The position numbers were made by a program, and so were the translations under genes. Below are positions 17,239-25,680 of a stretch of 46,918 nucleotides of DNA, in pieces (position 1 is the stretch's first letter; each line of letters opens with the position of its first letter). Under the pieces are notes generated by a model, which was given only the letters and a program-made list of their open reading frames with translations, made no database searches and had not been told where the DNA came from. Source of the DNA: Bacteroidota bacterium (lineage in GTDB: Bacteria; Bacteroidota; Ignavibacteria; Kapaibacteriales; NICIL-2); assembly GCA_019695345.1 (NCBI GenBank), contig JAIBAE010000029.1, positions 1 through 46,918 of the forward strand, written 5' to 3'.

Positions 17239-17415
17239 TATAATATTAGTTGGTTAGTTACTCTAGCATTTGCATAGTCAAAAAGTTGATTTGAATAAGT
17301 GGATGTTAATAACAACATCATTATTCCCCTCATAACTCCTCCAAAAAATTAAGTTGATATAACAAGGCAAGGATAATCATATCCTACACCAATAAATTGA
17401 GTACTTAAAAAATGG

Positions 17416-17460
17416 ATGAGAGCCGTATGCACCAAACTAATCCCCTTGTGGTGCACTCAT
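17416..17460. other. Unassigned hairpin in the 17239-17584 gap
   Basis: ATGAG (17416-17420) pairs with CTCAT (17456-17460), and TGCACCA (17428-17434) pairs with TGGTGCA (17449-17455). The two helices are separated by a 7-nt one-sided bulge AGCCGTA, and the apical loop is 14 nt. A smaller GGAT/ATCC hairpin lies near 17370. Nothing else is visible in this 345-bp gap except the terminator at 17543. Confidence 0.5.
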
Positions 17461-17542
17461 CGGTTGGTATTTCTTAGGATGTTCAAATCTAACTATTTTT
17501 TGTAACCCACAAAATTTATTATCGGTTACATACCAAACAAAA

Positions 17543-17566
17543 AAGGCATGAGGGAACTCATGCCTT
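17543..17566 (-). terminator. Intrinsic terminator of the 17585-18250 gene
   Basis: On the minus strand, AAGGCATGAG-TTCC-CTCATGCCTT is followed by a T-rich tail (TTTTGTTTGG). The 10-bp perfect stem, short loop and position about 18 nt after the stop make this a good terminator. Confidence 0.85.
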
Positions 17567-17584
17567 GACAATAAAAATGTCTAA

Positions 17585-18250
17585 TTAACTTTCAACCTTG
17601 TAACTTTCAAGATCACCCCAGTTCTTTCCAGTTTCATCTTCTAATCGAATTGGACCTATTCCAGGAGCGAAATAAATAAAAAAATCATAAACACCAGTTG
17701 AACGACCTTTGAGGTCAAAGCCATACTTTATACATTTAAAAGTTCCAGCAGGTACAGTTACAGAAATTTGGGTTTCAAACACTTTTACTGATGTTGCATT
17801 ATCATCACCTAAGTCAAACTTAGCCAGGTATACGTCATTTAATTTAGCTGGATAAAGCCATAATATCCTTGGAACAAACGATGTTATTTTTGTTAAATCT
17901 TTTAACTCACCAATAAAGTACCCTTCCTCTAAATTGGCTACATAGGTATATTTAGGATTATTATCTGCACCACCTAAAAAGCAAAACCCAATATATGTTC
18001 CATTAGTGTTATTACTAGTAGTTCCACTAATACTGTAATAAGTATCTTTTCCAATTTGTAACTTTCCTGTAGTTGATATGAATACAGTATCATATCCATT
18101 TGTGGAGTTTTTACTAATGTATTTCCAATTATTCCCAACACGAAGCGGTATAATTTGTTTAGTGGGGGTAACTACTGTGTTGTTATTTATACTGTTATCA
18201 GAACATGAAACAAATAGAGCGGCGAGAAGTAGAATAGTAACGTGTCTCAT
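17585..18250 (-). CDS. Hypothetical lipoprotein (221 aa)
   Basis: The N-terminus MRHVTILLLAALFVSCSDN contains a lipobox (LFVSC) with Cys16 as the lipid-attachment residue. The mature domain begins with a segment PLRVGNNWKYISKN that is common in Bacteroidota lipoproteins of roughly 200 residues. It continues with beta-rich sequence ending FFIYFAPGIGPIRLEDETG. The pattern 'GNxWxY ... VPAGTFKCIKY ... YFAPGIGxI' matches a widespread exported family of unknown function that I can describe but not name. It is probably periplasmic. It is monocistronic, with its own terminator at 17543. Confidence 0.78.
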   Translation of the reverse strand: MRHVTILLLAALFVSCSDNSINNNTVVTPTKQIIPLRVGNNWKYISKNSTNGYDTVFISTTGKLQIGKDTYYSISGTTSNNTNGTYIGFCFLGGADNNPKYTYVANLEEGYFIGELKDLTKITSFVPRILWLYPAKLNDVYLAKFDLGDDNATSVKVFETQISVTVPAGTFKCIKYGFDLKGRSTGVYDFFIYFAPGIGPIRLEDETGKNWGDLESYKVES

Positions 18251-18473
18251 ATCAAGGTTTTAGATTGTGCATAATACATAGCAAAAATAACTATGAAACC
18301 ATACCACCCAACACATTTTTGGCATTACCGCAGGGTACTATTATACCTGTTTAAGGCTGTATGCCTTGCGCTTGCCGTGAAATGGATTCGTGATATTATT
18401 ACATTCAAACAATTTAGTCTATAATAAATAGCTTTTGAGCATTTAGCTGATTGACTTATTCTATATTGGTTTG

Positions 18474-19154
18474 TTAGAGAGTGATACCACTATTTATATT
18501 CAATTTCTTCTTTAAATCATCTGTAAGATTTTCCCACTCTCGTGTATATGTTGACTTTGCCATAGGATCTGAATGAAGTATGTCATCAATTTCAATCTTA
18601 CTTTTAGCAATTTTATTACTCAATTCTGTAAGTTCATTTTGATAGTCAACATCTGGGATATTGTTGTGAGATAAATTAGTTATTTTATACTGAAGTGTTG
18701 TACAAAATAGCAAACCTAATTTATAGGCCCGTTTAAATTCTTCCCTTACATCTACAGCATGAATACAAGAATTTACCTCACATAGAACATGAAATCTATC
18801 TAATAGCTCGTTTAACTTTTTTACAATTTTTATTATGCTAGTTCTTCGCTTTTCTAACTCTACGTGGTCATTTGTATTTTCACGAACTTGTTTCCTGAGA
18901 TCTGAATCAAATCTTAGATTATGTATATAAAATCGTATCTCATAAAATAAAGTCAATATCTCTTTTACATTTTGTATATCTATATCATATCGCTTTTGCG
19001 TATACCATGAATTATAGGATTTCCAAGCAACAACAAAAGCTATTATAGCTACAAGTGTACCTATTAATTTTGAGAACCAATCTATAGTATCCTTAATTGT
19101 AGTCCATGGCCATGCCATAACCCAATTGTAAAAAGCATCAAATATAGACATCAT
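18474..19154 (-). CDS. Hypothetical membrane-anchored coiled-coil protein (226 aa)
   Basis: A transmembrane segment lies at about residues 30-47 (LIGTLVAIIAFVVAWKSY), preceded by a short amphipathic Trp-rich N-terminus. It is followed by a long, mainly helical cytosolic part with heptad-like stretches (about 60-130 and 185-215) and scattered Cys residues. No enzymatic motif is seen. A clear Shine-Dalgarno sequence AAGGAG lies 6 nt before the ATG at 19154, unusual for this genome and supportive of the chosen start. The gene is divergent from another single-pass membrane protein (19247-20041), and the pair may be functionally linked. The 18251-18473 gap holds no recognisable feature. Confidence 0.68.
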   Translation of the reverse strand: MMSIFDAFYNWVMAWPWTTIKDTIDWFSKLIGTLVAIIAFVVAWKSYNSWYTQKRYDIDIQNVKEILTLFYEIRFYIHNLRFDSDLRKQVRENTNDHVELEKRRTSIIKIVKKLNELLDRFHVLCEVNSCIHAVDVREEFKRAYKLGLLFCTTLQYKITNLSHNNIPDVDYQNELTELSNKIAKSKIEIDDILHSDPMAKSTYTREWENLTDDLKKKLNINSGITL

Positions 19155-19246
19155 AGTATGCTCCTTGATATGTAATATGTAGATTGTAACCTAATGGTAA
19201 AAATAGCGTCAAAAGCATAAATCATTACAATATTATTACTTACAAT

Positions 19247-20041
19247 ATGAGTTATACTCAGTCTCAAAAAGATGTAATCAATTTCATTAACAGGAATCCC
19301 AATGGTATAACTATACATGATTATCTTTATTACAGAGCATCATCTATCGAGCCTGAAGTAGTAAAATTACCTTTATATTCTAAGCCTAAACTTTTGAAAG
19401 TTCAATTGAGGGGTAAAGCTGGCACTTATCTACTGTCTTTTAGCAACGAAGATAGATCAACAATGCATCAAATAATTTCAGACTATTTTTTGATCTCACG
19501 TGACTTAAACAACAAGGGGCTAATAACTGTTACAATGGATGATACAAGCAAGTTTATAGAACTGTTAAAAGTGCCACAATCACATAGTATTGATAGCCCT
19601 ACATTACAAACAACTGAACAATTAGCAACAGAGTTATTTTTTCCAAGTAATTTAAGTCCTGATAAGTTGAATGAACTTATTGAAATGCACAGTGATATTC
19701 TGTTTAAAATTGGATTTAGTGGAGTTAATGCAACAAGGAAAAATGAATTACTTTTTCCATTACCAGGTCTCTCAACCTATATAAACAACAACTATCAAAC
19801 CGACTCAGAGGTTCAGGCAAAACAACTCATAATATACTCAAGAAACAACTTACTGATTGCAATTGGAGCTGTACTTGTCTCAGCCGGAGTATCACTTTAT
19901 ACCACATATAAGAACTCCGATATTCGCAAAGTAATTTATACAGAGTTCCAAGATACATTGTTGGTAAAACAGGTTCCATTACCAAAGGATACTTCTAAAA
20001 CAACAGTTAAGATTGATAGTGCTAAAAAGGTCTCCCCCTAA
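19247..20041 (+). CDS. Hypothetical protein with C-terminal membrane anchor (264 aa)
   Basis: The first 190 residues are soluble. The opening (QSQKDVINFINRNPNGITIHDYLYY) could form a small winged-helix or helical domain, and a mixed region up to SGVNATRKNELLFPLPG follows. One transmembrane helix spans about 202-222 (NNLLIAIGAVLVSAGVSLYTTY), with about 40 residues behind it ending in Lys/Ser-rich sequence. No signal peptide is present. It is divergent from the coiled-coil membrane protein gene (93 nt between starts). The stop codon overlaps the end of a minus-strand coding relic (20038-20148). Function unknown. Confidence 0.68.
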   Translation: MSYTQSQKDVINFINRNPNGITIHDYLYYRASSIEPEVVKLPLYSKPKLLKVQLRGKAGTYLLSFSNEDRSTMHQIISDYFLISRDLNNKGLITVTMDDTSKFIELLKVPQSHSIDSPTLQTTEQLATELFFPSNLSPDKLNELIEMHSDILFKIGFSGVNATRKNELLFPLPGLSTYINNNYQTDSEVQAKQLIIYSRNNLLIAIGAVLVSAGVSLYTTYKNSDIRKVIYTEFQDTLLVKQVPLPKDTSKTTVKIDSAKKVSP

Positions 20042-20148
20042 TTCTCAGCAATAACATCTTCAATCCCCGATTCAAGCGCGGCGATTTCAGAAATGAAGTC
20101 ATCGTGTTTTGTTTTTTTGAGTAGAATATTTACTTCAATTATTGCGAA
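20038..20148 (-). pseudogene. C-terminal relic of an unknown protein
   Basis: The minus-strand frame encodes 36 residues ending in TAG: AIIEVNILLKKTKHDDF and ISEIAALESGIEDVIAEN form the body. The composition is convincingly protein-like, with alternating charged and hydrophobic helix-forming residues. It runs without a stop out of family B copy B5, so an older gene appears to have been cut by that element. No start codon of its own was found and the family is unknown. It overlaps the stop of the plus-strand gene by 4 nt. Confidence 0.45.
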
Positions 20149-20212
20149 GCTGTACCGATTGGTTCCGACCGGGTTGCGGCGCTGTATGGGTTGTTTCGGC
20201 AGAGGCGGGAAA
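20141..20212 (+). repeat. Structured repeat family B, copy B5 (left of a direct-repeat pair)
   Basis: Reads ATTGCGAAGCTGTACCGATT, GGTTCCGACCGGGTTGCGGC, GCTGTATGGGTTGTTTCGGC, AGAGGCGGGAAA. It differs from B6 (23304-23376) at only a few positions. The two bracket the 20299-23295 gene in direct orientation. Confidence 0.88.
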
Positions 20213-20298
20213 CTAAGAGTAAGATACCTGAAACATTATTCTGTATTTTAGATTATTGATGTAGAGTACATGATGTTCCAATTTCCTTGACTTGCCTT

Positions 20299-23295
20299 AT
20301 GAAAAGTTTATACGCATTTCTTTTTGTTGTTACTTCGTTTATTGGTGTTGCCCAAACATGGGAACAGATTGGTCCGACTGATATTGATGGCAAAGGTTTA
20401 GGCATGGGAGCCATTCACAATATTAAAATCAACCCGTGGAACCCAAACACAATTTATATTTCATCGAGAACTGGCGGACTCTGGGTTAGCCGTGACGCCG
20501 GCAGCAGTTGGCGGTCGTTATCGGATTCGTTGCCTAACTTGGACATCTGTGATTTCCATGTTCATAAATCTGATACAAACAAGATAACCGTACTTGTTGA
20601 TTTAAAGATTCCCGGAAACGGTAGTGGTGATTTCATGTACTCAACAACTAATTCCGGGTTAACGTGGTTGCCCGTAAAATTTACTGGTGGATATATTGGA
20701 AATCCTACCAAAATGATATGTGATGATAGAATGTTTTCCGTTTCTGATAACAGGTATTATCCAGACTATCGCTATAATGGCAAGATATATGTTTACCGCT
20801 TTGGCGATTTAATGGCAAAGACAATTGGTACTAGCCAAATTGGACCTATCAAAGATTTTATCTGGAAACCAAATACAGTAGCCGGGCAGTACATACAAAG
20901 TTCAGATAAGTTTTACCGTACACTGGATTCAGGCAGAACTTTTAAGTATGATAGCATACCTATTTGGGGAAAGCAAACTCCCAAGTTAGAAGTAACCTTA
21001 GCAGATACTAAACGCGTGTACGCATTAGCAATTAACGATACAGGTGCGAGTACAGGTTTATATGTTACAAGAAACGAAGGCACTTCGTGGTCTGCAATTC
21101 CAATGCAAAAAAGTATCAACCTATTAGGAACAGATATAGCAGGTTCCTCAACAACAGGTACAGGGAAACAGAATGTTTGTTTTAGAGTTTCCCCTACCGA
21201 TACAAATTTGATATTTGTTGGCGGCAAATATCTATGGAGGTCAAGCGATGCAGGTTATACATGGGAAAATGTTTCTATAACACATGGCAATTCATTATCG
21301 TACACGATTTATACAATTGAGATGTCACCATTACTACCCAACAGAGTATTTGTAGGAACATCGCGCGGTGTTTTTGTTAGTACTGATTATGGTGTAACGT
21401 GGAAATCAAGCAATAATAAGTTAGTGAATGCTGATTTTGTAAGCATGGAAGTTGCCAAAACTAAGGATGTGGTAATTATCGCTTCTACGGAAACAAGTAC
21501 AATCAGATACGAGAATAACAAATGGACTTATACTTCTGATTCTGTTTTTAAGTACTTTGCAACATTCAAAGCTCACAAGAATGTGTTTTATGGTATTACG
21601 AGAAACAATGTGCTTTTGCGTTCAAATGATACAGCAAAGACATGGAACGTAATTAATACTCCACAAGGTTCTGTGTATTATGCAGATAGACCATTTTGCT
21701 TTAATACACAAAACCCACAAACAATATATGCGGCACTTTCAGATGTATGGAAAACATCAGATGGTGGTGAAACATGGCTAAAACATTCTACGCCTTTTAG
21801 TGCAGTTACTGTTGCTATAGCAATGTCAGAAACAGATACAAATCAGATACTTCTATTTAGCCAAAACAACGCTGTTAGTAGTTCTAAAAACGGCGGAATA
21901 ACATGGGATTTTTTGTATGCCTTCAGTGATGGTAACCCAGGACCAAAACTCATTATTCCACATCCAAAACAATTTGGACAATATTACATTGCATCTGGTG
22001 TAAGTCCAGACGAACAAGAAGTATATCTATCAAATAACTCAGGTCGGAACTGGGGGAAAATTAGCACGTTACATGTTTATCAAGGTTTAAACAAGATAAT
22101 AAATTCGTTAGCATTGCAAACAGACGCTTGTGGTGAAACCGTATACATTGCAACAAATCACGGGGTTCATGCTATAGTAACAAATCGTGATATATTCAGG
22201 GATAAGGTGATTTTAAATTCAGGAATACCACCAGTGAATAGTTCGGCAATAGTTTACGTTAACGGCAATTTGTATAACGCAACAAATGGGTTGGGTTTGT
22301 GGAAGTATAAGGCACCTTACATAGGTCCTCAGGCGCAGTACCTACAAGACAAGAATGAAATTTGTCCAGGTGAAACAATTCAGTTTACTAACACCTCTTT
22401 GTTTAATGATACTCAAGAATGGGAGTTTGAAGAAGGTACACCACCGCGCTCAGAAGAACCAAATCCAATAGTTTTTTATACAAAGCCGGGTACACATAAT
22501 GTTAAACTACGTGCTAGTGTATTATGTGGAACTGATACAATCTTGCTATCCTCGGTTATTGTACTACCTATATTGAAGTCGGCATTACAAGTTAATACTA
22601 ACACTGTATGTTTGGGTGATACGGTGTTTGTGAGGAACACCACTATTGGCGATCATACTCCGGAATGGAGTTGTACCTCTCAGGATTCATTATTAGGTAA
22701 CAATACACTACGCTACTTAGTCCCTACATCAAAAGGTACAGTACGTTTTTCTTTGAAGGTCTCAAATTCGTGTGGCACGAGTACTACATCGCAATCTATT
22801 ATGGTTATTGATTCTATACCCCACTATGCAATTCAAAACACGAACAATGTACTAAGTGTACCATTTACATCGGGCTATAATTATCAATGGTATGCAAATG
22901 GTTTACTAATACCGTCGGCAACGGCTTCAAGCTTCGCCGTAGCATTTAGTGGCACATATCATGTTGTGGTTATGAATGCCGCGGGTTGTAAAGCATCATC
23001 GGATACTATATCTGTTCAAACTACCGGAATTGAAGTTACCAATAACGATGCCGTTTCAGTTGCACCAAATCCAATTGGTGATGAAGTGGTAGTTGCTGTT
23101 CAATGTAACAATGTAGCTCTTTCAAAAATTGAAGTGTACTCAATTAATGGGATACTAATGTTCAGGCAACATGTGCAAGCTGATACAACACCGGGCTCCT
23201 ATTTTATTCCATGTTCAACATTACGTACCGGAACATACATAGTACGACTGACTACCAGTTCTGGAATACTGTACAAAAAGATTCTGAAATATTAA
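20299..23295 (+). CDS. Large T9SS-secreted Asp-box/PKD protein (998 aa)
   Basis: I chose the start at 20299 because MKSLYAFLFVVTSFIGVAQ then forms a clean signal peptide (cleavage after GVA). The upstream in-frame ATG at 20287 only adds MTCL. Residues about 20-650 contain roughly ten Asp-box variants (SRDAGSSWRS, SSDAGYTWEN, STDYGVTWKS, TSDGGETWLK, KNGGITWDF), indicating one or two sortilin-type beta-propellers. A PKD-like domain follows (ICPGETIQFTNTS ... PGTHNVKLRAS), then an Ig-like repeat (CLGDTVFVRNTT) and a YQWYANGLLIPSA module. The C-terminal T9SS sorting domain has VAPNPIGDEV, MFRQHVQ and RTGTYIVRLTTSSGILYKKI. It is expected to be secreted and surface-bound. The ligand is unknown. The gene is bracketed by direct repeats B5 and B6. 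Confidence 0.87.
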   Translation: MKSLYAFLFVVTSFIGVAQTWEQIGPTDIDGKGLGMGAIHNIKINPWNPNTIYISSRTGGLWVSRDAGSSWRSLSDSLPNLDICDFHVHKSDTNKITVLVDLKIPGNGSGDFMYSTTNSGLTWLPVKFTGGYIGNPTKMICDDRMFSVSDNRYYPDYRYNGKIYVYRFGDLMAKTIGTSQIGPIKDFIWKPNTVAGQYIQSSDKFYRTLDSGRTFKYDSIPIWGKQTPKLEVTLADTKRVYALAINDTGASTGLYVTRNEGTSWSAIPMQKSINLLGTDIAGSSTTGTGKQNVCFRVSPTDTNLIFVGGKYLWRSSDAGYTWENVSITHGNSLSYTIYTIEMSPLLPNRVFVGTSRGVFVSTDYGVTWKSSNNKLVNADFVSMEVAKTKDVVIIASTETSTIRYENNKWTYTSDSVFKYFATFKAHKNVFYGITRNNVLLRSNDTAKTWNVINTPQGSVYYADRPFCFNTQNPQTIYAALSDVWKTSDGGETWLKHSTPFSAVTVAIAMSETDTNQILLFSQNNAVSSSKNGGITWDFLYAFSDGNPGPKLIIPHPKQFGQYYIASGVSPDEQEVYLSNNSGRNWGKISTLHVYQGLNKIINSLALQTDACGETVYIATNHGVHAIVTNRDIFRDKVILNSGIPPVNSSAIVYVNGNLYNATNGLGLWKYKAPYIGPQAQYLQDKNEICPGETIQFTNTSLFNDTQEWEFEEGTPPRSEEPNPIVFYTKPGTHNVKLRASVLCGTDTILLSSVIVLPILKSALQVNTNTVCLGDTVFVRNTTIGDHTPEWSCTSQDSLLGNNTLRYLVPTSKGTVRFSLKVSNSCGTSTTSQSIMVIDSIPHYAIQNTNNVLSVPFTSGYNYQWYANGLLIPSATASSFAVAFSGTYHVVVMNAAGCKASSDTISVQTTGIEVTNNDAVSVAPNPIGDEVVVAVQCNNVALSKIEVYSINGILMFRQHVQADTTPGSYFIPCSTLRTGTYIVRLTTSSGILYKKILKY

Positions 23296-23303
23296 TTGGT
23301 ATT

Positions 23304-23376
23304 ACTTGCGAAGTTGTACCGATTGGTTCCGACCGGGTTGCGGCGCTGTATGGGTTGCTTCGGCAGAGGCGGAAAT
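23304..23376 (+). repeat. Structured repeat family B, copy B6 (right of a direct-repeat pair)
   Basis: Nearly identical to B5. It begins 8 nt after the stop of the T9SS gene. CGAAG (near 23309) can pair with CTTCG (near 23358), and the inner stem CCG-GGTTG-CGG is preserved. Confidence 0.88.
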
Positions 23377-23391
23377 CATGTTTAAAACAAA

Positions 23392-23421
23392 AAAACCGCA
23401 ACTACTGATAATTGCGGTTTT
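23392..23421 (-). terminator. Intrinsic terminator of tRNA-Glu
   Basis: On the minus strand the stem AAACCGCAA / TTGCGGTTT is followed by a T-run, directly behind the tRNA 3' end. The stem is 9 bp with a loop of about 10 nt. Confidence 0.85.
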
Positions 23422-23424
23422 GTG

Positions 23425-23496
23425 TGATCCCAACGGGATTCGAACCCGTACTGCCACCTTGAAAGGGTGGTGACCTAACCATTAGTCGATGGGACC
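23425..23496 (-). tRNA. tRNA-Glu (anticodon TTC)
   Basis: The 72-nt cloverleaf has acceptor GGTCCCA/TGGGATC (one G-T pair) with discriminator A. The D-arm contains GGTTAGG. The anticodon arm is CCACC-CTTTCAA-GGTGG with anticodon TTC. The T-arm is CGGG-TTCGAAT-CCCG. The CCA end is not encoded. It is preceded by a Bacteroidota-type promoter and followed by a terminator, so it is a monocistronic tRNA gene divergent from coaE. Confidence 0.97.
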
Positions 23497-23554
23497 ATCA
23501 ATTGTCTTATTCCGTATTTTTGTTGTGGGTAACCCGCCCCGTAAAAACGGAGCG

Positions 23555-23585
23555 CAAAAATAAGGCAGTGAAGCAAACTGACAAA
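23555..23585 (-). promoter_or_regulatory. Bacteroidota-type promoter of tRNA-Glu
   Basis: On the minus strand, TTTG (23582-23585), 19 nt, then TATTTTTG (23555-23562) match the TTTG-N19-TAnnTTTG consensus. Transcription would start about 50 nt upstream of the tRNA. Confidence 0.75.
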
Positions 23586-23607
23586 ACATATCGTAAAATT
23601 ATTTTCT

Positions 23608-24288
23608 ATGAGCCACGAAACCGAGCCGAATGAACGGGATGAAAAACGTATAGTTGTAATAGGTATTACCGGTAACATAGGGTGCGGTAAATCGGAAGTT
23701 GCAACTCTCTTGCGTGCCAAGGGTTGTACCGTATTAAGCTCCGACGAGACTGCCAAACGGTTGATGAATGAAAATGCCGAAGTGCGCGATAAACTTAAAG
23801 AAGTTTTTGGTATAGATGTTTTTACAATCAACGGTACAATTAACAAGGAATTTTTGGCTAAGAAAGTTTTTGGTGAATCACCAGATAACCGTAAGTACTT
23901 GGAAACGCTAAATTCTATTGTTCACCCTGCCGTGTTAGATGAACATGTTCGCCAGATTCGTGAATTTGAACAAGCAGGGTTATCGCATCTGTTTATTGAA
24001 AGTGCGCTTATTTACGAGGTAGAAATTGAAGATGCCTTTGATTACATTGTAGTTGTGGATGCACCCGAAGATGTTCGTATTGCTCGGGCAATGCAACGCG
24101 ATAAGGGTACAGAGGCGCAGATTAGAGCCAGAATGGAAAACCAACTTGATGCAAACCAAAAGAAAAGTTGGGCAGATTTTACCATTGATAACTCAGGCAC
24201 AAAAGAACAATTAGAAACATCCGTTAACTTCCTTTATCCAATTTTTCTCACCCTCCCGCCAACTTCCTTAGTAGAAGATGAGGAGTAA
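23608..24288 (+). CDS. coaE: Dephospho-CoA kinase
   Basis: This 226-aa cytoplasmic kinase performs the last step of coenzyme A synthesis, ATP-dependent phosphorylation of the 3'-hydroxyl of dephospho-CoA. The P-loop is GNIGCGKS at residues 22-29, preceded by the strand VVIGIT. The substrate-region segment LSSDETAKRLM follows (about 44-54), in place of the usual sDxIA. SIVHPAV near 108-114 and FIESALIYEVEIEDAFDYIVVVDAP are characteristic of the CoaE lid and core. Length is normal apart from an extra charged N-terminal 14 residues, so a start further in is possible, although no better ATG is seen. The helix-hairpin-helix gene follows 20 nt downstream. Its pathway relative panB lies 1.4 kb further on, on the same strand. 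Confidence 0.93.
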   Translation: MSHETEPNERDEKRIVVIGITGNIGCGKSEVATLLRAKGCTVLSSDETAKRLMNENAEVRDKLKEVFGIDVFTINGTINKEFLAKKVFGESPDNRKYLETLNSIVHPAVLDEHVRQIREFEQAGLSHLFIESALIYEVEIEDAFDYIVVVDAPEDVRIARAMQRDKGTEAQIRARMENQLDANQKKSWADFTIDNSGTKEQLETSVNFLYPIFLTLPPTSLVEDEE

Positions 24289-24308
24289 ACCAGAATTAAC
24301 ACCTTGCC

Positions 24309-24833
24309 ATGAGTACTCCCGAACATTCAGACAAACAATCGCTTCTTGATAAACTGCAACCAATTGTTGGCGTTACTAAAAACGAATTGATTTTTGCAAC
24401 AAGTATGCTTGTGTTATCGCTTGCGGCGTTGCTTGTACGGTATGTTCAGAAACCGGTGGATACTTTTGATACGGAACTTCGCAAACAGGTTCAACATTTG
24501 TTTGATAGCGTTGCAACTGCCGATAGCTTACGTTTAGTTGCTTCCGGTGATACGACTGCAACAATGGATACTTCCAACATCCTCCAACCATTCTTATATC
24601 ACCCCGAACATCAGGAGTACAAAAAGAAGGAACTTCCAACAAGTACAATTAACATCAATACAGCATCAAAAGAAGACTTGATGAAACTCCCCGGAGTTGG
24701 AGAAAAAATGGCGGATAAAATTATAGATTACCGCAAACAAGAGCGTTTTAGAACACCGGAAGATTTGATGAACGTTTCCGGTATTGGCGAGAAGAAATTT
24801 GAAAAGATGAAACCGTATCTAAAAACTCAGTGA
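24309..24833 (+). CDS. Membrane-anchored helix-hairpin-helix (ComEA-like) protein
   Basis: The 174-aa protein has one transmembrane segment at about residues 28-46 (IFATSMLVLSLAALLVRYV). A charged linker and a C-terminal ComEA-type DNA-binding domain (about 111-173) follow, with two helix-hairpin-helix motifs: INTASKEDLMKLPGVGEKMA and LMNVSGIGEKKFEKMKPYL. In competent bacteria ComEA binds incoming DNA at the membrane. In Bacteroidota, proteins of this build are common and the uptake role is inferred, not shown. It sits 20 nt behind coaE, probably in one transcript, and overlaps the convergent membrane-protein gene by 7 nt. Confidence 0.87.
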   Translation: MSTPEHSDKQSLLDKLQPIVGVTKNELIFATSMLVLSLAALLVRYVQKPVDTFDTELRKQVQHLFDSVATADSLRLVASGDTTATMDTSNILQPFLYHPEHQEYKKKELPTSTININTASKEDLMKLPGVGEKMADKIIDYRKQERFRTPEDLMNVSGIGEKKFEKMKPYLKTQ

Positions 24834-25420
24834 TGAGTTTCCTGAAGCAACGACTGATGTTGTACAATTCCCTTCCCTACTAACCAACTGTACACTGTTA
24901 CAATAATTGTTTTAACGGTATCAGGAACATACACTGGTATCACACCACTCTCTACCCTTGGCAACCACGAAGGCGATGTACAATCTATCAATACCGAAAC
25001 AGATGCAAACGTTAGAATCATTGCCTCAATAAAGTACGATTGCTCAATGGGGATAGTTAACGCCCAATGCCAGAACCGCGGGATATAATATGCACCAATC
25101 ACTGTTACCACTGCCGACCCAACAACAACAACCGGAAATAACATAGATATTACGGATGAACAAAACCCTAACAACTTCATAACACTGGTAGCATTGGGGT
25201 CAAAACTAAATTTTATGATGGCGCTCACCAACACCAATGCAAGCATAGTGTATGGCGTAGAAAACGTACCCGATCGGTAAAAGAATGGATATTGTAACGG
25301 TCTTGTCAGAATCAACAGCATTGTGTTTAACGCCTGACGCAGATTACACCACGACATCCGAATCAATGCCATCAGCGTTTTGGGTAACAAGGTTCTAAAA
25401 ATCAGGGGCTCGGTGTTCAT
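24827..25420 (-). CDS. Hypothetical multi-pass membrane protein (197 aa)
   Basis: Several hydrophobic segments are visible (about 60-76 PYTMLALVLVSAIIKFS, 85-115 LLGFCSSVISMLFPVVVVGSAVVTVIGAYYI, 128-146 YFIEAMILTFASVSVLI, and 165-180), consistent with four or five inner-membrane helices. The N-terminal segment 'LLILTRPLQYPFFYRSGTFSTPYTMLAL' faintly recalls DUF3667-type proteins, whose pattern is LL..P...Y..G.R..Y..P, but I would not assign it. It is convergent with the ComEA-like gene (7-nt overlap). The 260 bp on its 5' side up to panB hold only a degenerate family-A-like sequence near 25500-25600. Confidence 0.72.
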   Translation of the reverse strand: MNTEPLIFRTLLPKTLMALIRMSWCNLRQALNTMLLILTRPLQYPFFYRSGTFSTPYTMLALVLVSAIIKFSFDPNATSVMKLLGFCSSVISMLFPVVVVGSAVVTVIGAYYIPRFWHWALTIPIEQSYFIEAMILTFASVSVLIDCTSPSWLPRVESGVIPVYVPDTVKTIIVTVYSWLVGKGIVQHQSLLQETHH

Positions 25421-25680
25421 ATCGGCTCATTTTGTATAATTCCTGCTAAACTAAACTACAGCCGTGTATTTTTGCGTATAATTATTTTTGTTTTCCTGCT
25501 CCGGGCAACCTGCAACCAACTGCGTTGCCTTGCATAGAAAGAACCGTACGCAACATTCAAGCGGTTATCGTGATAGTAGTTTAATTTGCGGTAACTAGTG
25601 GTACATTCTGAACGTACTGTCACGCAAGTAGAGGCGGTAAATACTTACAAGGCAAGGAGCTTATTACAAAGAAAACCATT

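Noticed and set aside
17412-17470. Group II intron domain V (GAGCCGTATGC start)
   Set aside because: There is no GAAA-type tetraloop, the loop is too long, no reverse transcriptase gene or other intron domains are near.
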